DNA from: an uncultured Veillonellaceae bacterium
GTDB lineage: Bacteria; Bacillota; Negativicutes; Veillonellales; Dialisteraceae
Length of the DNA: 34,921 bases
Assembly (NCBI GenBank): GCA_927353735.1
Contig: CAKMIA010000014.1
Span: 1 to 34,921 of the forward strand
Direction: 5' to 3'
The position numbers were made by a program, and so were the translations under genes. Below the pieces are notes generated by a model. It did not search any database. It was not told where the DNA came from and saw only the letters and a list, made by a program, of their open reading frames with translations. Position 1 is the first letter of the stretch. Every line of letters begins with the position of its first letter. Positions 6,766 through 17,665 of this stretch are shown piece after piece.

Positions 6766-7380
6766 AATTTTGCTGATTGACAATATGAAAAATCCGGTAA
6801 ATTTAAAGATTTTATCGGGTAAATCTCCATTCCCATCCTTATATATTCTATTCGGATTTTTATTTCTTATTTCCCTCCATTTCCTCATTTTATTCGATAA
6901 TATCTGTCTATTTTCATTTTTATTTTTGTAAACCATACTGTTTGGAAGAGAATCTCAAAGATTGATATATCCTTATAGGAAGATCAATTCCCCACTTTTT
7001 TCGGTTTTAATTTTTTATTTCTTCCGGTTTGTCATTTCCACAAGGACAAAACAAAGAAATTCCAGTTTCCTTTAGATTGACCTTTTTTGTCCCATAAAAA
7101 GCAGGGAAACTATCTGATATAGTTTTCTGTATTCCACGGTCCCCACTTTCATGGAATAACTGCCAATGATTCTATACAGCAGCTACATATTTTATTTGCT
7201 TTTTATCAAAAATTTACCACTGTATTTACACGTCGTGAAATCCGTCCCTCTTATTTTCCTTTTTCAGCCCCGCTGTCCCGCCTCTCATTCTCCCATATTT
7301 ATGTGCACTGACAGTGGACACCCCTGTTTTGCATGACGAAGCACAGCCGAATTCCTTCTTCCCACTTTCCACTGAACAAT
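6766..7380. other. AT-rich intergenic region without a gene
   Basis: About 615 bp between the G5/3D gene promoter and the ppk terminator. No frame has a ribosome site and credible protein. Structures seen: a hairpin with arms around AAACTAT/ATAGTTT (7102-7129; on the minus strand, T5 follows six bases later), a near-perfect 19-bp dyad TGTGCACTG-A-CAGTGGACA (7302-7320), CACG-T-CGTG (7229-7237) and ATTCCA/TGGAAT (7131-7157). No convincing promoter is seen inside, and no known RNA family is recognised. Confidence 0.6.
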
Positions 7381-7411
7381 AAAAAAGCACCGGCTTCTGC
7401 CGATGCTTTTC
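7381..7411 (-). terminator. ppk terminator
   Basis: The hairpin GCATCGGC/GCCGGTGC with a 4-nt loop (stem 7387-7394 and 7399-7406) is followed on the minus strand by six T residues. It starts about 15 bases after the ppk stop codon. Confidence 0.85.
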
Positions 7412-7420
7412 TTTCTGCAA

Positions 7421-9565
7421 TCAATGTTTTACCGGTACATAGGGCTCCATCCGCTGTTTCAGCGTCATCTGATTTTCCTGATCCCGCTCCTCTGCAGTTC
7501 TCTGGAAAATCTCCTGTGCACAGATTCTGTTCTTTTCTGCAATTGTCTTCGTCCATGTGCCGTCAGACTGCATGACATGCGCCTTCTGGTTGTCTGCCAG
7601 CTCTGTATCCAGCATCTGCTTCAGCCGGCTGCGCAGATCCGGATCTTCCACCGGCACCATCAGCTCCACACGATCATTCAGATTCCGCGGCATCCAGTCC
7701 GCACTGCCGATATACATTTCCTCACGGCCGCCGTTGGCAAACCAGAATACACGGCTGTGTTCCAGGAAACGTCCCACAAGGCTGCGTACGGTGATGTTGT
7801 CACTCAGCCCCGGAATTCCCGGAATCAGCACGCAGATGCCGCGCACGATCAGCTCAATCCGGACACCTGCCGCCGAGGCTTCATAGAGCTTCCCGATCAT
7901 TTCCTTGTCCAGCAGCGAATTCATCTTGATGATCATATGGGCCGGCTCGCCTTCTCTGGCAAACTGGATTTCCCGGTCGATAAACGCAATGCAGCGCTCC
8001 CGCAGATTGAGCGGCGCCACAATGAAGGAATGCCACATCGGGGGGTCAGAATAGCCGGAAAGCAGATTGAAGAAGGCCGAGGCATCCATGCCAAAGGTAT
8101 CATTGCAGGTGAGAATCCCCAGATCTGTATACAGCTTGGCCGTGGACGCATTGTAATTGCCCGTCGCCACGTGTACATACCGGCGGATGCCGTCCTTTTC
8201 CCGACGGATGACGAGCGTACATTTGGAATGTGTCTTCAGTCCCACCAGCCCGTAAATGACATGAGCGCCCGCTTTTTCCAGCCGCCGCGCCATGAGGATA
8301 TTGTTGGCCTCATCAAACCGGGCCTTTACTTCCATGAGCACTGTGACCTGTTTGCCATTCTGTGCTGCCCGCTCCAGTGCACGGATGATCGGGCTCTGGG
8401 AGCTCACGCGGTACAGCGTCTGTTTGATTGCCAGCACATCTTTGTCATCTGCTGCTGAGGATACAAAATTGACCACGGAATCCTCAAAGGATTCATAAGG
8501 CAGATGAATCAGCATGTCCTTCTGCCGGATCATGTCAAAAATATTGCCGCCGCCCAACTGAATGCTGCTCCACGGTCTGTGCGGATGCGCCTCGGGATAG
8601 CGGAGCCGGTCATAGCCCTTGATGCCGCAGAAGGAGAAATACATGGTCAGGTCGATAGGGCCGTCAATTTCATACAGATCCGCTTTTTCCAGACTGGTGG
8701 CCTGCGTCATGAAACGCTGGGTAAACCGGCTCGTACCGGCCTCGAATTCCAGCCGCACGGCCTCGCCCTTCTGCCGTTTGCGGAGCTGCCGCTCCACTTC
8801 CACCACCAGATCCTTGGCATCCTCTTCATCGATATACAGATCGGCATCCCTGGTGATGCGGAATGCCCGTGCCTCCAGCACATCAAAGCCCACGAACAGC
8901 CGCGATGCAAAATACCGGATGACATCTTCCAGCAGCACAAAATCCCTGCGTTCCGGGAAATCCGGGTCCTGCGGGAGCGCGACGATGCGGGGCAGTACAG
9001 ACGGTACAGGAACAATGGCAGTCTTGACATCAATGTCATCATCATCCGTTCCGTCTTTCTTTTCATTCTTCTCCAGCAGCATAGCCAGATTCAGACTCTT
9101 GGAGGCCAGGAACGGAAACGGATGAGACGAATTGACCGCCATGGGCGTTACCACCGGGAAAATTTCCCGTTCAAAATAAGTATCCAGCCACTGCTGCTGC
9201 GCCTCTCCGGCCTGCTCCGGCGTGATAAAGCGGAGTCCTTCCGCTTCCAGTGCCTTCAGGATCTGCTTCAGGTACGCATACTGTTTGCCCACAAAACGAT
9301 GGCAGGTTTCTGAAATGTTCTGCAGCTGCTCCTCCGGCGTCATGTTCGCAATATCCCGGCGTTCCACACCGTTTTCCACCTGATGCTTCAGACCGGATAC
9401 GCGGATCATGAAAAATTCATCCATATTGGACGCAGTAATGGCAAGAAACTTCAGCTTTTCCAGAAGCGGATTGTTCGGATCGACCGCTTCCTCCAGCACC
9501 CGGTCATTAAACGCCAGCCAGGACAGCTCACGATTCAGATAATACTGGTGATCTTGAAAATTCAT
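7421..9565 (-). CDS. ppk: Polyphosphate kinase 1
   Basis: A 714-aa PPK1 of usual length. It reversibly polymerises the ATP gamma-phosphate into polyphosphate, often membrane-associated. N-terminal domain signature YLNRELSWLAFNDRVLEEA (9-27), then the head domain and two phospholipase-D-like catalytic domains. The histidine that becomes phosphorylated is His446 (GLKTHSKC), and the second active-site histidine is His603 (LEHSRVFWF). ATGNYN and the late GSADWMPRNL motif are present. GGAGG overlaps the end of the preceding Ppx-like gene, 6 bp away, so the two are co-transcribed. A terminator follows. Confidence 0.97.
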   Translation of the reverse strand: MNFQDHQYYLNRELSWLAFNDRVLEEAVDPNNPLLEKLKFLAITASNMDEFFMIRVSGLKHQVENGVERRDIANMTPEEQLQNISETCHRFVGKQYAYLKQILKALEAEGLRFITPEQAGEAQQQWLDTYFEREIFPVVTPMAVNSSHPFPFLASKSLNLAMLLEKNEKKDGTDDDDIDVKTAIVPVPSVLPRIVALPQDPDFPERRDFVLLEDVIRYFASRLFVGFDVLEARAFRITRDADLYIDEEDAKDLVVEVERQLRKRQKGEAVRLEFEAGTSRFTQRFMTQATSLEKADLYEIDGPIDLTMYFSFCGIKGYDRLRYPEAHPHRPWSSIQLGGGNIFDMIRQKDMLIHLPYESFEDSVVNFVSSAADDKDVLAIKQTLYRVSSQSPIIRALERAAQNGKQVTVLMEVKARFDEANNILMARRLEKAGAHVIYGLVGLKTHSKCTLVIRREKDGIRRYVHVATGNYNASTAKLYTDLGILTCNDTFGMDASAFFNLLSGYSDPPMWHSFIVAPLNLRERCIAFIDREIQFAREGEPAHMIIKMNSLLDKEMIGKLYEASAAGVRIELIVRGICVLIPGIPGLSDNITVRSLVGRFLEHSRVFWFANGGREEMYIGSADWMPRNLNDRVELMVPVEDPDLRSRLKQMLDTELADNQKAHVMQSDGTWTKTIAEKNRICAQEIFQRTAEERDQENQMTLKQRMEPYVPVKH

Positions 9566-9571
9566 CTTGCC

Positions 9572-11128
9572 TTACCTCCGCACCAATTCCGCGTCTACAC
9601 CGAAAACGTTCCGGAATAATTCTTTTTCTTTTTCAAACATCCATGTTTCCAGCGCGGTATTGTCCGGGCTGTCATACTGTACGACCAGCTTGTCTTCCAG
9701 AAGCCGGGCCGTCACATCGCGCAGCTTCTGTTTCCGGGAAATATCCATGGCCCGGACGAGCCGGAATACGGCAACCAGCTTGAGCACCGTCATCTTGGCG
9801 TGTTCATCCAGCACCTGGAAGGGTTCATCATCATCGCTGGGGAATTTGCCATGGTCATAATAGACGATGCAGGCCACAATATCCTTTTCTCTGTCGGAGA
9901 TCCCGAAAATATCAATGCCCTGCACGATGCGGCAGGCCTGCTGGCTCCGGCCGAGCAGATTCAGATATTTCCCCACCTGGCAGAGAATGACCGCCATCCG
10001 CAGCAGAAATTCTTCCCGGGCGCCAAGGCTGTTTCCTTCCATAAAAGCGTCGATGATGATATGCGCATACTGCTCCATCGCTCTGGAATGGGCCGGCTCA
10101 TAATAAAACCGGTCCGCCACGGCCCGGGCCAGCTCCAGATTCTGGGCTCTCATATAGGCCAGCTCCGGATCTCTTGTTTTCATGACCCCGTAAAACAGGC
10201 TCAGCGCCTCGATAAAGGTCGTCCCCATCATGACCATTCGTTCCACCGGTACATTATCGAGGATCTCCTTATACATATGGATCGTCGGAATTACAGCCGC
10301 TGCCCATTGGCCGCTGATATGGTATTTCTGCTCCAGGATGGATGCGGACAGATGAGACGCCTCCTGATACAGCGAGAAGAACGACGACGGATCGGCCTGC
10401 AGCATATCCTGATGATCCATATCCAGTCCCATCATAGACGCCATGATGCGCGCTTCCCGGCCGGACAGCACCAGACACCGGGGATGATACATCCGGATGG
10501 CACGCCACAGGGGCGCCATGATGGAATGAACGTATTCCTCCATGGCCTGCGGGAAATTCTGAGAATCTCTCTGGTTCGGCTTGAAGCTCTCCAGCAGGCG
10601 CAGCGTCCCCACATGGACATTCTGCTGATATTTCAGCGTTCCCTGCTCCCATACCGTAAGGCCCACACACCCGGAGGTGATATCCACAAACAGGAAGTTC
10701 ACGCCGAGCGCATAGCTCATGGACCGGTTCACCTCACGAATCCGGTGCTGCAGCAGAAAATGCTTGAAATAAATTTCCTGCGGCATATCCACTACGTGCA
10801 CTTCAAAGCCTGTATGCACCCGGATCAGATCCAGAATGGAACGGCGGTTCTTCGCTTCACGGAAAATCGCCGTGGCATATACGGCGTATTCCTCCACCCG
10901 ATAATCCTCCAGAAGCTGCTTCAGCCCGTTCAGCATGCCGCACAGCCGGCGGATGGAGGCGAAGGACAGTTCTTTCTTCATGAAAACTTCTTCGCCGAAG
11001 GTGATTCCCTTTTTGACTTCCTCGATGACCTTGATTTCATCAATGCTTCGATATTCCACAATCCGCATCGACAATGCCGATGAACCGATGTGGATGATCC
11101 CATAAATAAGCGGTCTGTTCTTTTCCAT
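9572..11128 (-). CDS. Ppx/GppA-like protein lacking catalytic residues
   Basis: A 518-aa protein with the overall layout of long Ppx/GppA phosphatases (ASKHA N-half, HD-type C-half), recognised by aligning it by eye with the intact paralogue at 11436-13019. Key sites are altered: the phosphate-loop Asp (DLGSNS in the paralogue) is His13 in HIGSSA, the SGREEAR catalytic run is DMPQEIY (114-120), the second loop DLGGAS is DITSGC (149-154), and the HD pair is Cys383-Gln384 (CQVG for HDIG). The ATAxxR and hydrophobic core remain. It is probably not an exopolyphosphatase; a sensor or PPK-regulating role is inference. The ATG at 11128 has TGAGGA upstream; the frame runs open to 11374, beyond the promoter. 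Confidence 0.82.
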   Translation of the reverse strand: MEKNRPLIYGIIHIGSSALSMRIVEYRSIDEIKVIEEVKKGITFGEEVFMKKELSFASIRRLCGMLNGLKQLLEDYRVEEYAVYATAIFREAKNRRSILDLIRVHTGFEVHVVDMPQEIYFKHFLLQHRIREVNRSMSYALGVNFLFVDITSGCVGLTVWEQGTLKYQQNVHVGTLRLLESFKPNQRDSQNFPQAMEEYVHSIMAPLWRAIRMYHPRCLVLSGREARIMASMMGLDMDHQDMLQADPSSFFSLYQEASHLSASILEQKYHISGQWAAAVIPTIHMYKEILDNVPVERMVMMGTTFIEALSLFYGVMKTRDPELAYMRAQNLELARAVADRFYYEPAHSRAMEQYAHIIIDAFMEGNSLGAREEFLLRMAVILCQVGKYLNLLGRSQQACRIVQGIDIFGISDREKDIVACIVYYDHGKFPSDDDEPFQVLDEHAKMTVLKLVAVFRLVRAMDISRKQKLRDVTARLLEDKLVVQYDSPDNTALETWMFEKEKELFRNVFGVDAELVRR

Positions 11129-11216
11129 GTATATCCTCACTGATTCTTTGGAAGAAATGATCTCTCTTCTCCGAAATCCGGCAGAGCTCTCTCCGCCCAT
11201 TGTTTGCTTTATTACA

Positions 11217-11225
11217 ATTATATCA
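11217..11225 (-). promoter_or_regulatory. Promoter of the Ppx-like/ppk operon
   Basis: On the minus strand, TGATATAAT (TATAAT at 11217-11222) is an extended -10, with only a weak TTACAG about 19 bp upstream. The leader is about 80 nt. It is divergent from the GppA promoter at 11333-11362. Confidence 0.55.
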
Positions 11226-11332
11226 TGTGAAGAATCAAAAACTGTAAGAGCTTTGCAAAGGTTCGGCAAAGATTCTGTTTCTCCTGTTCCGGTTTTTTCG
11301 GCCTGCCGGGACTGCCGGATTTTTCCCGTCTT

Positions 11333-11362
11333 TTTACACGCAGCCCGGCAATGATGTAAAAT
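11333..11362 (+). promoter_or_regulatory. Promoter of the intact ppx/gppA gene
   Basis: TTTACA (11333-11338), an 18-bp spacer and TAAAAT (11357-11362). The leader is about 65 nt. The 308-bp gap between the two divergent coding regions holds only this promoter, the opposite one, and a short direct repeat CTGCCGG (11303-11318). Confidence 0.55.
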
Positions 11363-11435
11363 AAAGGAAAACAAAGAAATCTTTCATTCCGTTTTATGGA
11401 GCACCGCTCCATTGTTTACAGAAAAGAGACTGTCC

Positions 11436-13019
11436 ATGGAACGTATTGCCATCATCGATCTCGGTTCCAATTCCATCCGATTCATCATCATGCAGATCGC
11501 CGCCACCGGCGCCTACAAACTCATTTATCAGGAGAAAAAGTCCATCCGTCTTTCCGAGGGCATGACCAAGGACGACCGCATGCTCACGGAAGCAGCTCAG
11601 CGCCGGGCGCTGGACTGCCTGAAGGTCTATGCCCATGCGGCCCGGGTCCTTCATGTCACGAAAATCCTTGCCGTTGCCACGGCGGCAGTCCGGAATTCAA
11701 GAAACGGCGCCTCCTTCCTCAAGCGGGTCCGCACAACGACCGGCATTCCCATGACGATCATCAGCGGCCGCGAGGAAGCCCGCCTTGGTTTTTCCGGTGT
11801 CATTCATACCATCGACCAGAAAGATTTCCTTCTCTTCGATCTGGGCGGCGCCAGCGTGGAAATTTCTCTGGTGCGCAACAAGCGGCGCATCCATTCCATC
11901 AGCATCCCCATGGGCGCCGTCACCCTGACGGAAATGTTCGGAAGCACCGATACCGTGTCCCCCGAAAAGAAAGCGCAGATCCAGCGCTATATCCGCAAGA
12001 AGCTGACGGATATCGCCTGGCTGCCGAAGGGAAAGATCTCCATCATCGGCATCGGCGGGACCGTGCGCAATCTGGCCAAGATCCACCAGCGGCGCATCCA
12101 GTACCCGCTGCCCAAGCTCCACAATTATCAGTTTCCGGCCAAGAGCCTCTTTCCGCTCGTGGATGAGCTCTGCCGGAAGAACTGCGCGGAACGGAAACGC
12201 ATCTCCGGGCTCTCTGCAGAACGGGCCGATATCATCATCGCCGGTTCCCTCGTCGTATCGGAACTGGTCCGCCTCACCGGCGCGGAAAGCCTTACCATTT
12301 CCGGCTGCGGCATCCGTGAAGGACTGTTTTTCCACTACTACGACCCCCTTTACGGAAAGGACCGGGACTGGGAACAGCGGATGCTGCTGTCCTCTGTGCG
12401 CAATTACAGAAAAACGCTCCCGCTGGATGACCTGTCTCATACGCGCTACGTCACTGCCATGGCGGACTATCTGTTTGATCACTGGAAAACGCTGCACGGC
12501 CTGACGGACCGGGACCGCCTGCTGCTCACGGCGGCCGGCCTCATGCACGACATCGGCGGCCTGATCAATTATTACAGCCACGCCAGACACAGCGCCTACA
12601 TGATCGCCAATGCCCATCTTTTCGGACTGACCCACAAGGAACAGCTCATCTGCTCCCTCATTGCCGCCTTCCATCACGGATACTCCGGGAAACTGCTCAA
12701 AACCAGCTCTCACCTGTCCCTGATCGATGACGACGATCTGCTGAAAATCAAAAAGCTGTCCCTGTTCCTCTCCATTGCAGAAGGCCTTGATGAAACGAAG
12801 GAACAGTGCATCACCCGCCTGATCTGCCACGCGTCCCCCAACATGGCGGAACTCTGCGTGTATACCAACCAGGACTCCTTCGACGTCCAGGCCCATGCCC
12901 TTCAGCCATTCCTCCGTTCCTTTGAAAAAACCTTCGGCCGCCCGCTGGATATCCAGTGGTTCCCCGGCAGCCGGCAGGCGTCTCTCTTCAAAAAGGAGGA
13001 GCCCGATCTGTCCCGGTAA
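11436..13019 (+). CDS. Exopolyphosphatase / pppGpp phosphatase (Ppx/GppA)
   Basis: A 527-aa two-domain phosphatase that trims polyphosphate from the end or converts pppGpp to ppGpp. The ASKHA half shows DLGSNS (Asp8), SGREEAR (Glu113-Glu114) and DLGGAS (135-140). The C-terminal HD half has the metal-site pair His371-Asp372 (HDIGG). All catalytic motifs are intact, unlike the paralogue read in the opposite direction. Starts considered: TTG at 11412 and ATG at 11436. The ATG puts DLGSNS at the usual distance from the N-terminus and is preferred, though its ribosome site (AAGAGA) is weak. Ppx versus GppA specificity cannot be read from the sequence. Confidence 0.93.
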   Translation: MERIAIIDLGSNSIRFIIMQIAATGAYKLIYQEKKSIRLSEGMTKDDRMLTEAAQRRALDCLKVYAHAARVLHVTKILAVATAAVRNSRNGASFLKRVRTTTGIPMTIISGREEARLGFSGVIHTIDQKDFLLFDLGGASVEISLVRNKRRIHSISIPMGAVTLTEMFGSTDTVSPEKKAQIQRYIRKKLTDIAWLPKGKISIIGIGGTVRNLAKIHQRRIQYPLPKLHNYQFPAKSLFPLVDELCRKNCAERKRISGLSAERADIIIAGSLVVSELVRLTGAESLTISGCGIREGLFFHYYDPLYGKDRDWEQRMLLSSVRNYRKTLPLDDLSHTRYVTAMADYLFDHWKTLHGLTDRDRLLLTAAGLMHDIGGLINYYSHARHSAYMIANAHLFGLTHKEQLICSLIAAFHHGYSGKLLKTSSHLSLIDDDDLLKIKKLSLFLSIAEGLDETKEQCITRLICHASPNMAELCVYTNQDSFDVQAHALQPFLRSFEKTFGRPLDIQWFPGSRQASLFKKEEPDLSR

Positions 13020-13022
13020 AGC

Positions 13023-13056
13023 AAAAGCCCCTGATAAGAAATCAGGGGCTTTTTTA
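13023..13056 (+). terminator. Terminator of the ppx/gppA gene
   Basis: A perfect 10-bp stem AGCCCCTGAT/ATCAGGGGCT with loop AAGAA, followed by six T residues, 6 bases after the stop codon. Confidence 0.92.
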
Positions 13057-13074
13057 TACACGCCATATATATAC

Positions 13075-13103
13075 TAAAAAAGCTTCTCCCTGAAGGAGAA
13101 GCT
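13075..13103 (-). terminator. tRNA-Val terminator
   Basis: On the minus strand, a 9-bp stem AGCTTCTCC/GGAGAAGCT is followed by T residues, 10 bases after the encoded CCA. Confidence 0.85.
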
Positions 13104-13113
13104 TCATTTTGTC

Positions 13114-13190
13114 TGGTGGGACTATTGTGGCTCGAACACAAGACCTCTTCGATGTGAGCGAAGCGCTCTAACCAACTGAGCTATAGCCCC
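13114..13190 (-). tRNA. tRNA-Val (anticodon CAC)
   Basis: A 77-nt tRNA with encoded CCA. The acceptor GGGGCTA/TAGTCCC pairs with one G-T. D stem GCTC/GAGC, anticodon stem CTTCG/CGAAG around the loop CTCACAT, T stem TTGTG/CACAA around TTCGAGC. Anticodon CAC reads GUG valine codons. It lies between the ends of ppx/gppA and ligA with its own promoter and terminator. Confidence 0.97.
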
Positions 13191-13203
13191 TTACAACGAT
13201 ATT

Positions 13204-13232
13204 ATTTTATCACTCTTCCGGAAGAAATTCAA
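13204..13232 (-). promoter_or_regulatory. tRNA-Val promoter
   Basis: On the minus strand, TTGAAT (13227-13232), a 17-bp spacer and TAAAAT (13204-13209) place the start point within about 10 nt of the mature tRNA. The spacer contains the perfect 12-bp palindrome TCTTCCGGAAGA (13214-13225). No separate ligA terminator is seen, so ligA mRNA may read through the tRNA. Confidence 0.7.
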
Positions 13233-13247
13233 GAGCCCTGTCTGTCC

Positions 13248-15365
<2,118 letters not shown>

Positions 15366-15373
15366 TCATTCTG

Positions 15374-15402
15374 TTGAGGCCATTCCTGCTGCCTGCTATA
15401 AT
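15374..15402 (+). promoter_or_regulatory. Promoter of the UvrD-like helicase gene
   Basis: TTGAGG (15374-15379), a 17-bp spacer and TATAAT (15397-15402) with the extended TGC before it. The leader is about 35 nt. Confidence 0.75.
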
Positions 15403-15443
15403 GCATAAAGAAACACATGTTCGTTGTCAGGGAGGAAACTATC

Positions 15444-17603
15444 ATGGCTGATCTTCTGGAAGGTCTGAATAAAGCACAGCGGGAGGCCGTCACATCCACG
15501 GAAGGTTTTATCCGCGTCATCGCCGGCGCCGGTTCCGGCAAAACGCGGGCCCTGTCGAGACGATTTGCCTTTCTCGTCAATGAGCTGGGCATCCTTCCGG
15601 GCAATATTCTCTGCGTCACATTTACCAACAAATCAGCCGAGGAAATGCGGCAGCGCATCCGCCGGCTCACCGGGGACAACGGTACCGGCTATATCAATAC
15701 CTTTCACGGCTTCTGCGTATCCGTGCTGCAGGAGGACAGCCATACCGTACAGTACCCTGCGCAGTTTCTCGTGCTGGACAACAGCGATATCGACGCTATG
15801 CTTCAGATCATCTACGAGGAGCGGAATCTCACTCTGCGGGATATGACCTTCGCAAAGGCCAGAGACATGATCGAAATCAGAAAGCTGTTCCGCGAACCGG
15901 ATTATACGGCAGATATGATCGCCCTGCCGCTGGAGGCACTGAAGGAAAAATATGAACAGGCCCGCATGCCGGAGGACATCATTTTCTACGGCTACCTGTA
16001 TCAGGAAAAGAAATGCTTCGGTCTGGATTACAATGACCTCATCAAATTCACCCTACATATCTTCCGGGAACATGAGGATATCCGGCTGAAATGGCAGCAG
16101 CGGCTGGAATATATCATGATCGATGAATTTCAGGACATCGACGGCCTCCAGTATGAGCTGATGGAGGTGCTCTGCGGCTATCACAAAAATCTGTTTGTCG
16201 TAGGCGATCCCGACCAGACCATTTATACCTGGCGCGGCGCCAATGTGCGATACCTGCTCGACTTTGACCGGCAGTTTCCCGAAACAAAGACCATCATGAT
16301 GACCGACAATTACCGCTCTTCCCCGGAAATCCTCCGCGCAGCCAATGCGCTGATCCGACACAATAAAAACCGCATAGACAAGGAACTCCGTCCCATGCGT
16401 CCCGCTGCCTCTCCTGTCATCTGCCATCTGGCTGACGCCCCGGACGAGGAAGCCCGGTGGATCGCCGCACAGATTGCCCGGCTCCATGCAGAGGGGCTCC
16501 CGTACCGGGATATGACCATTCTTTACCGCGCCCATTATGTGACAAGAGCCGTCGAAACCGCTCTGATGGAAGCCAAAATTCCTTACGTGATCTACAGCGG
16601 CGTCCAGTTTTATCAGCGGGAGGAAATCAAGGATGCTCTCTCCTATCTCCGGATGATCGCCTATCAGGATGATCTGTCGTTCCGGCGCATCATCAACAAA
16701 CCGAAACGCAGTCTCGGCAAACGGCGCATGGCCTATCTGGAGGAATATGCCGGCCATCAGGGCTGCTCTCTCTGTCAGGCCCTGATGGATTGTCTGGAGG
16801 AACCGCTGTTCCGCGGGACCGGTGCCGGGCGTTTTCTGAAGCTGCTTGATGCCTTTTCTCCCTCTGCCTGCGAGGGGCGGGCGGTTTCCGATATTCTGGC
16901 TGCCGTTCTCAACCAGAGCGGCTATGAAAAAATGCTCCGCACGGAAGGCAGCCAGGAACGGCTGGACAATCTGGCGGAGCTGAAGCAGTCCATTTATGAT
17001 TATGAAACCACCTGCGGGGAGGAGCTGACACTGACGGACTATCTGTCCCATGCGGCGCTTCTCACCAATGCCGATGCAGGCGCGCCCGGCGACCGGGTGA
17101 AACTGATGACGGTCCATGCTGCCAAGGGGCTGGAATTCCCGGCAGTATTCCTCTGCGGCATGAATGAAGGGATTTTTCCGTCCCGGAAGGTCCTGACCCC
17201 GGCCGCCATGGAAGAGGAACGGCGCCTCGCCTTTGTCGCCCTCACCCGCGCCCGGGACCGGCTGTTTCTTTCCGCCGCCGACGGCTGGACCTTCCACGGG
17301 TCGCCCCGCTATCCGTCCCGTTTTCTGCTGAATATCGGCGGAGAAGCGCTCACTTTTACCCCGCCCCTCCGGGAGGACCTCCTTCGGGATACGGAAACCT
17401 ATATCCGGAACAGCGCGGCCCCGGAAGAAGCCGCCACCCGCTCTTCCCTGACGCCCGGCCAGCGTGTGCACCATACTGTTTTCGGCGACGGCAACATTCT
17501 GGAACAGGACAGGGACACCGGCGCGTATCTCATTCGTTTTGACCGCCTTCCCACGCCCCGGAAAATTGCCGCCCGGGTCCCCTTGACCCTGCTGACGGAC
17601 TGA
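15444..17603 (+). CDS. UvrD/Rep-family DNA helicase (second copy)
   Basis: A 719-aa superfamily 1A helicase. Motifs in order: Q-motif LNKAQREAV, Walker A GAGSGKT (28-34), NTFHGFC, Walker B DEFQDID, GDPDQTIYTWRG, NYRSSPEIL, TVHAAKGLEFP, and VALTRARDRL. The C-terminus ends in a PcrA-like HTVFGDGNI domain. All ATPase motifs are intact, so it should be an active 3'-5' helicase. The start at 15444 has GGAGG eight bases upstream; an ATG at 15417 lacks one. It diverges clearly from the pcrA next door, tail to tail with it, and is read opposite to both flanking genes. Its repair or replication role is not known. Confidence 0.92.
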   Translation: MADLLEGLNKAQREAVTSTEGFIRVIAGAGSGKTRALSRRFAFLVNELGILPGNILCVTFTNKSAEEMRQRIRRLTGDNGTGYINTFHGFCVSVLQEDSHTVQYPAQFLVLDNSDIDAMLQIIYEERNLTLRDMTFAKARDMIEIRKLFREPDYTADMIALPLEALKEKYEQARMPEDIIFYGYLYQEKKCFGLDYNDLIKFTLHIFREHEDIRLKWQQRLEYIMIDEFQDIDGLQYELMEVLCGYHKNLFVVGDPDQTIYTWRGANVRYLLDFDRQFPETKTIMMTDNYRSSPEILRAANALIRHNKNRIDKELRPMRPAASPVICHLADAPDEEARWIAAQIARLHAEGLPYRDMTILYRAHYVTRAVETALMEAKIPYVIYSGVQFYQREEIKDALSYLRMIAYQDDLSFRRIINKPKRSLGKRRMAYLEEYAGHQGCSLCQALMDCLEEPLFRGTGAGRFLKLLDAFSPSACEGRAVSDILAAVLNQSGYEKMLRTEGSQERLDNLAELKQSIYDYETTCGEELTLTDYLSHAALLTNADAGAPGDRVKLMTVHAAKGLEFPAVFLCGMNEGIFPSRKVLTPAAMEEERRLAFVALTRARDRLFLSAADGWTFHGSPRYPSRFLLNIGGEALTFTPPLREDLLRDTETYIRNSAAPEEAATRSSLTPGQRVHHTVFGDGNILEQDRDTGAYLIRFDRLPTPRKIAARVPLTLLTD

Positions 17604-17626
17604 ATTTCTTTCTTATGTATTCCATA

Positions 17627-17665
17627 AAACAACAGCCCCGGATTCTCCTTCCGGGGCTGTTGTTT
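17627..17665. terminator. Bidirectional terminator between two helicase genes
   Basis: A perfect 15-bp stem AAACAACAGCCCCGG/CCGGGGCTGTTGTTT with a 9-nt loop. On the plus strand T residues follow directly. The arm abuts the pcrA stop codon (17666) on the minus strand. Confidence 0.9.

Noticed and set aside
6715..6936. 74-codon upstream extension of the G5/3D protein frame
   Set aside because: It would start upstream of a good promoter (6738-6765), and the GTG at 6714 has AGGAGGG at ideal spacing; the added residues are Lys/Asn-rich, as expected for AT-rich non-coding DNA.
7226..7420. Short minus-strand frame below the ppk end
   Set aside because: Starts in the terminator region of ppk, has no ribosome site and looks random.
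15417..15443. Nine-codon earlier start of the UvrD-like helicase
   Set aside because: No ribosome site before the ATG at 15417, whereas GGAGG is well placed for 15444.
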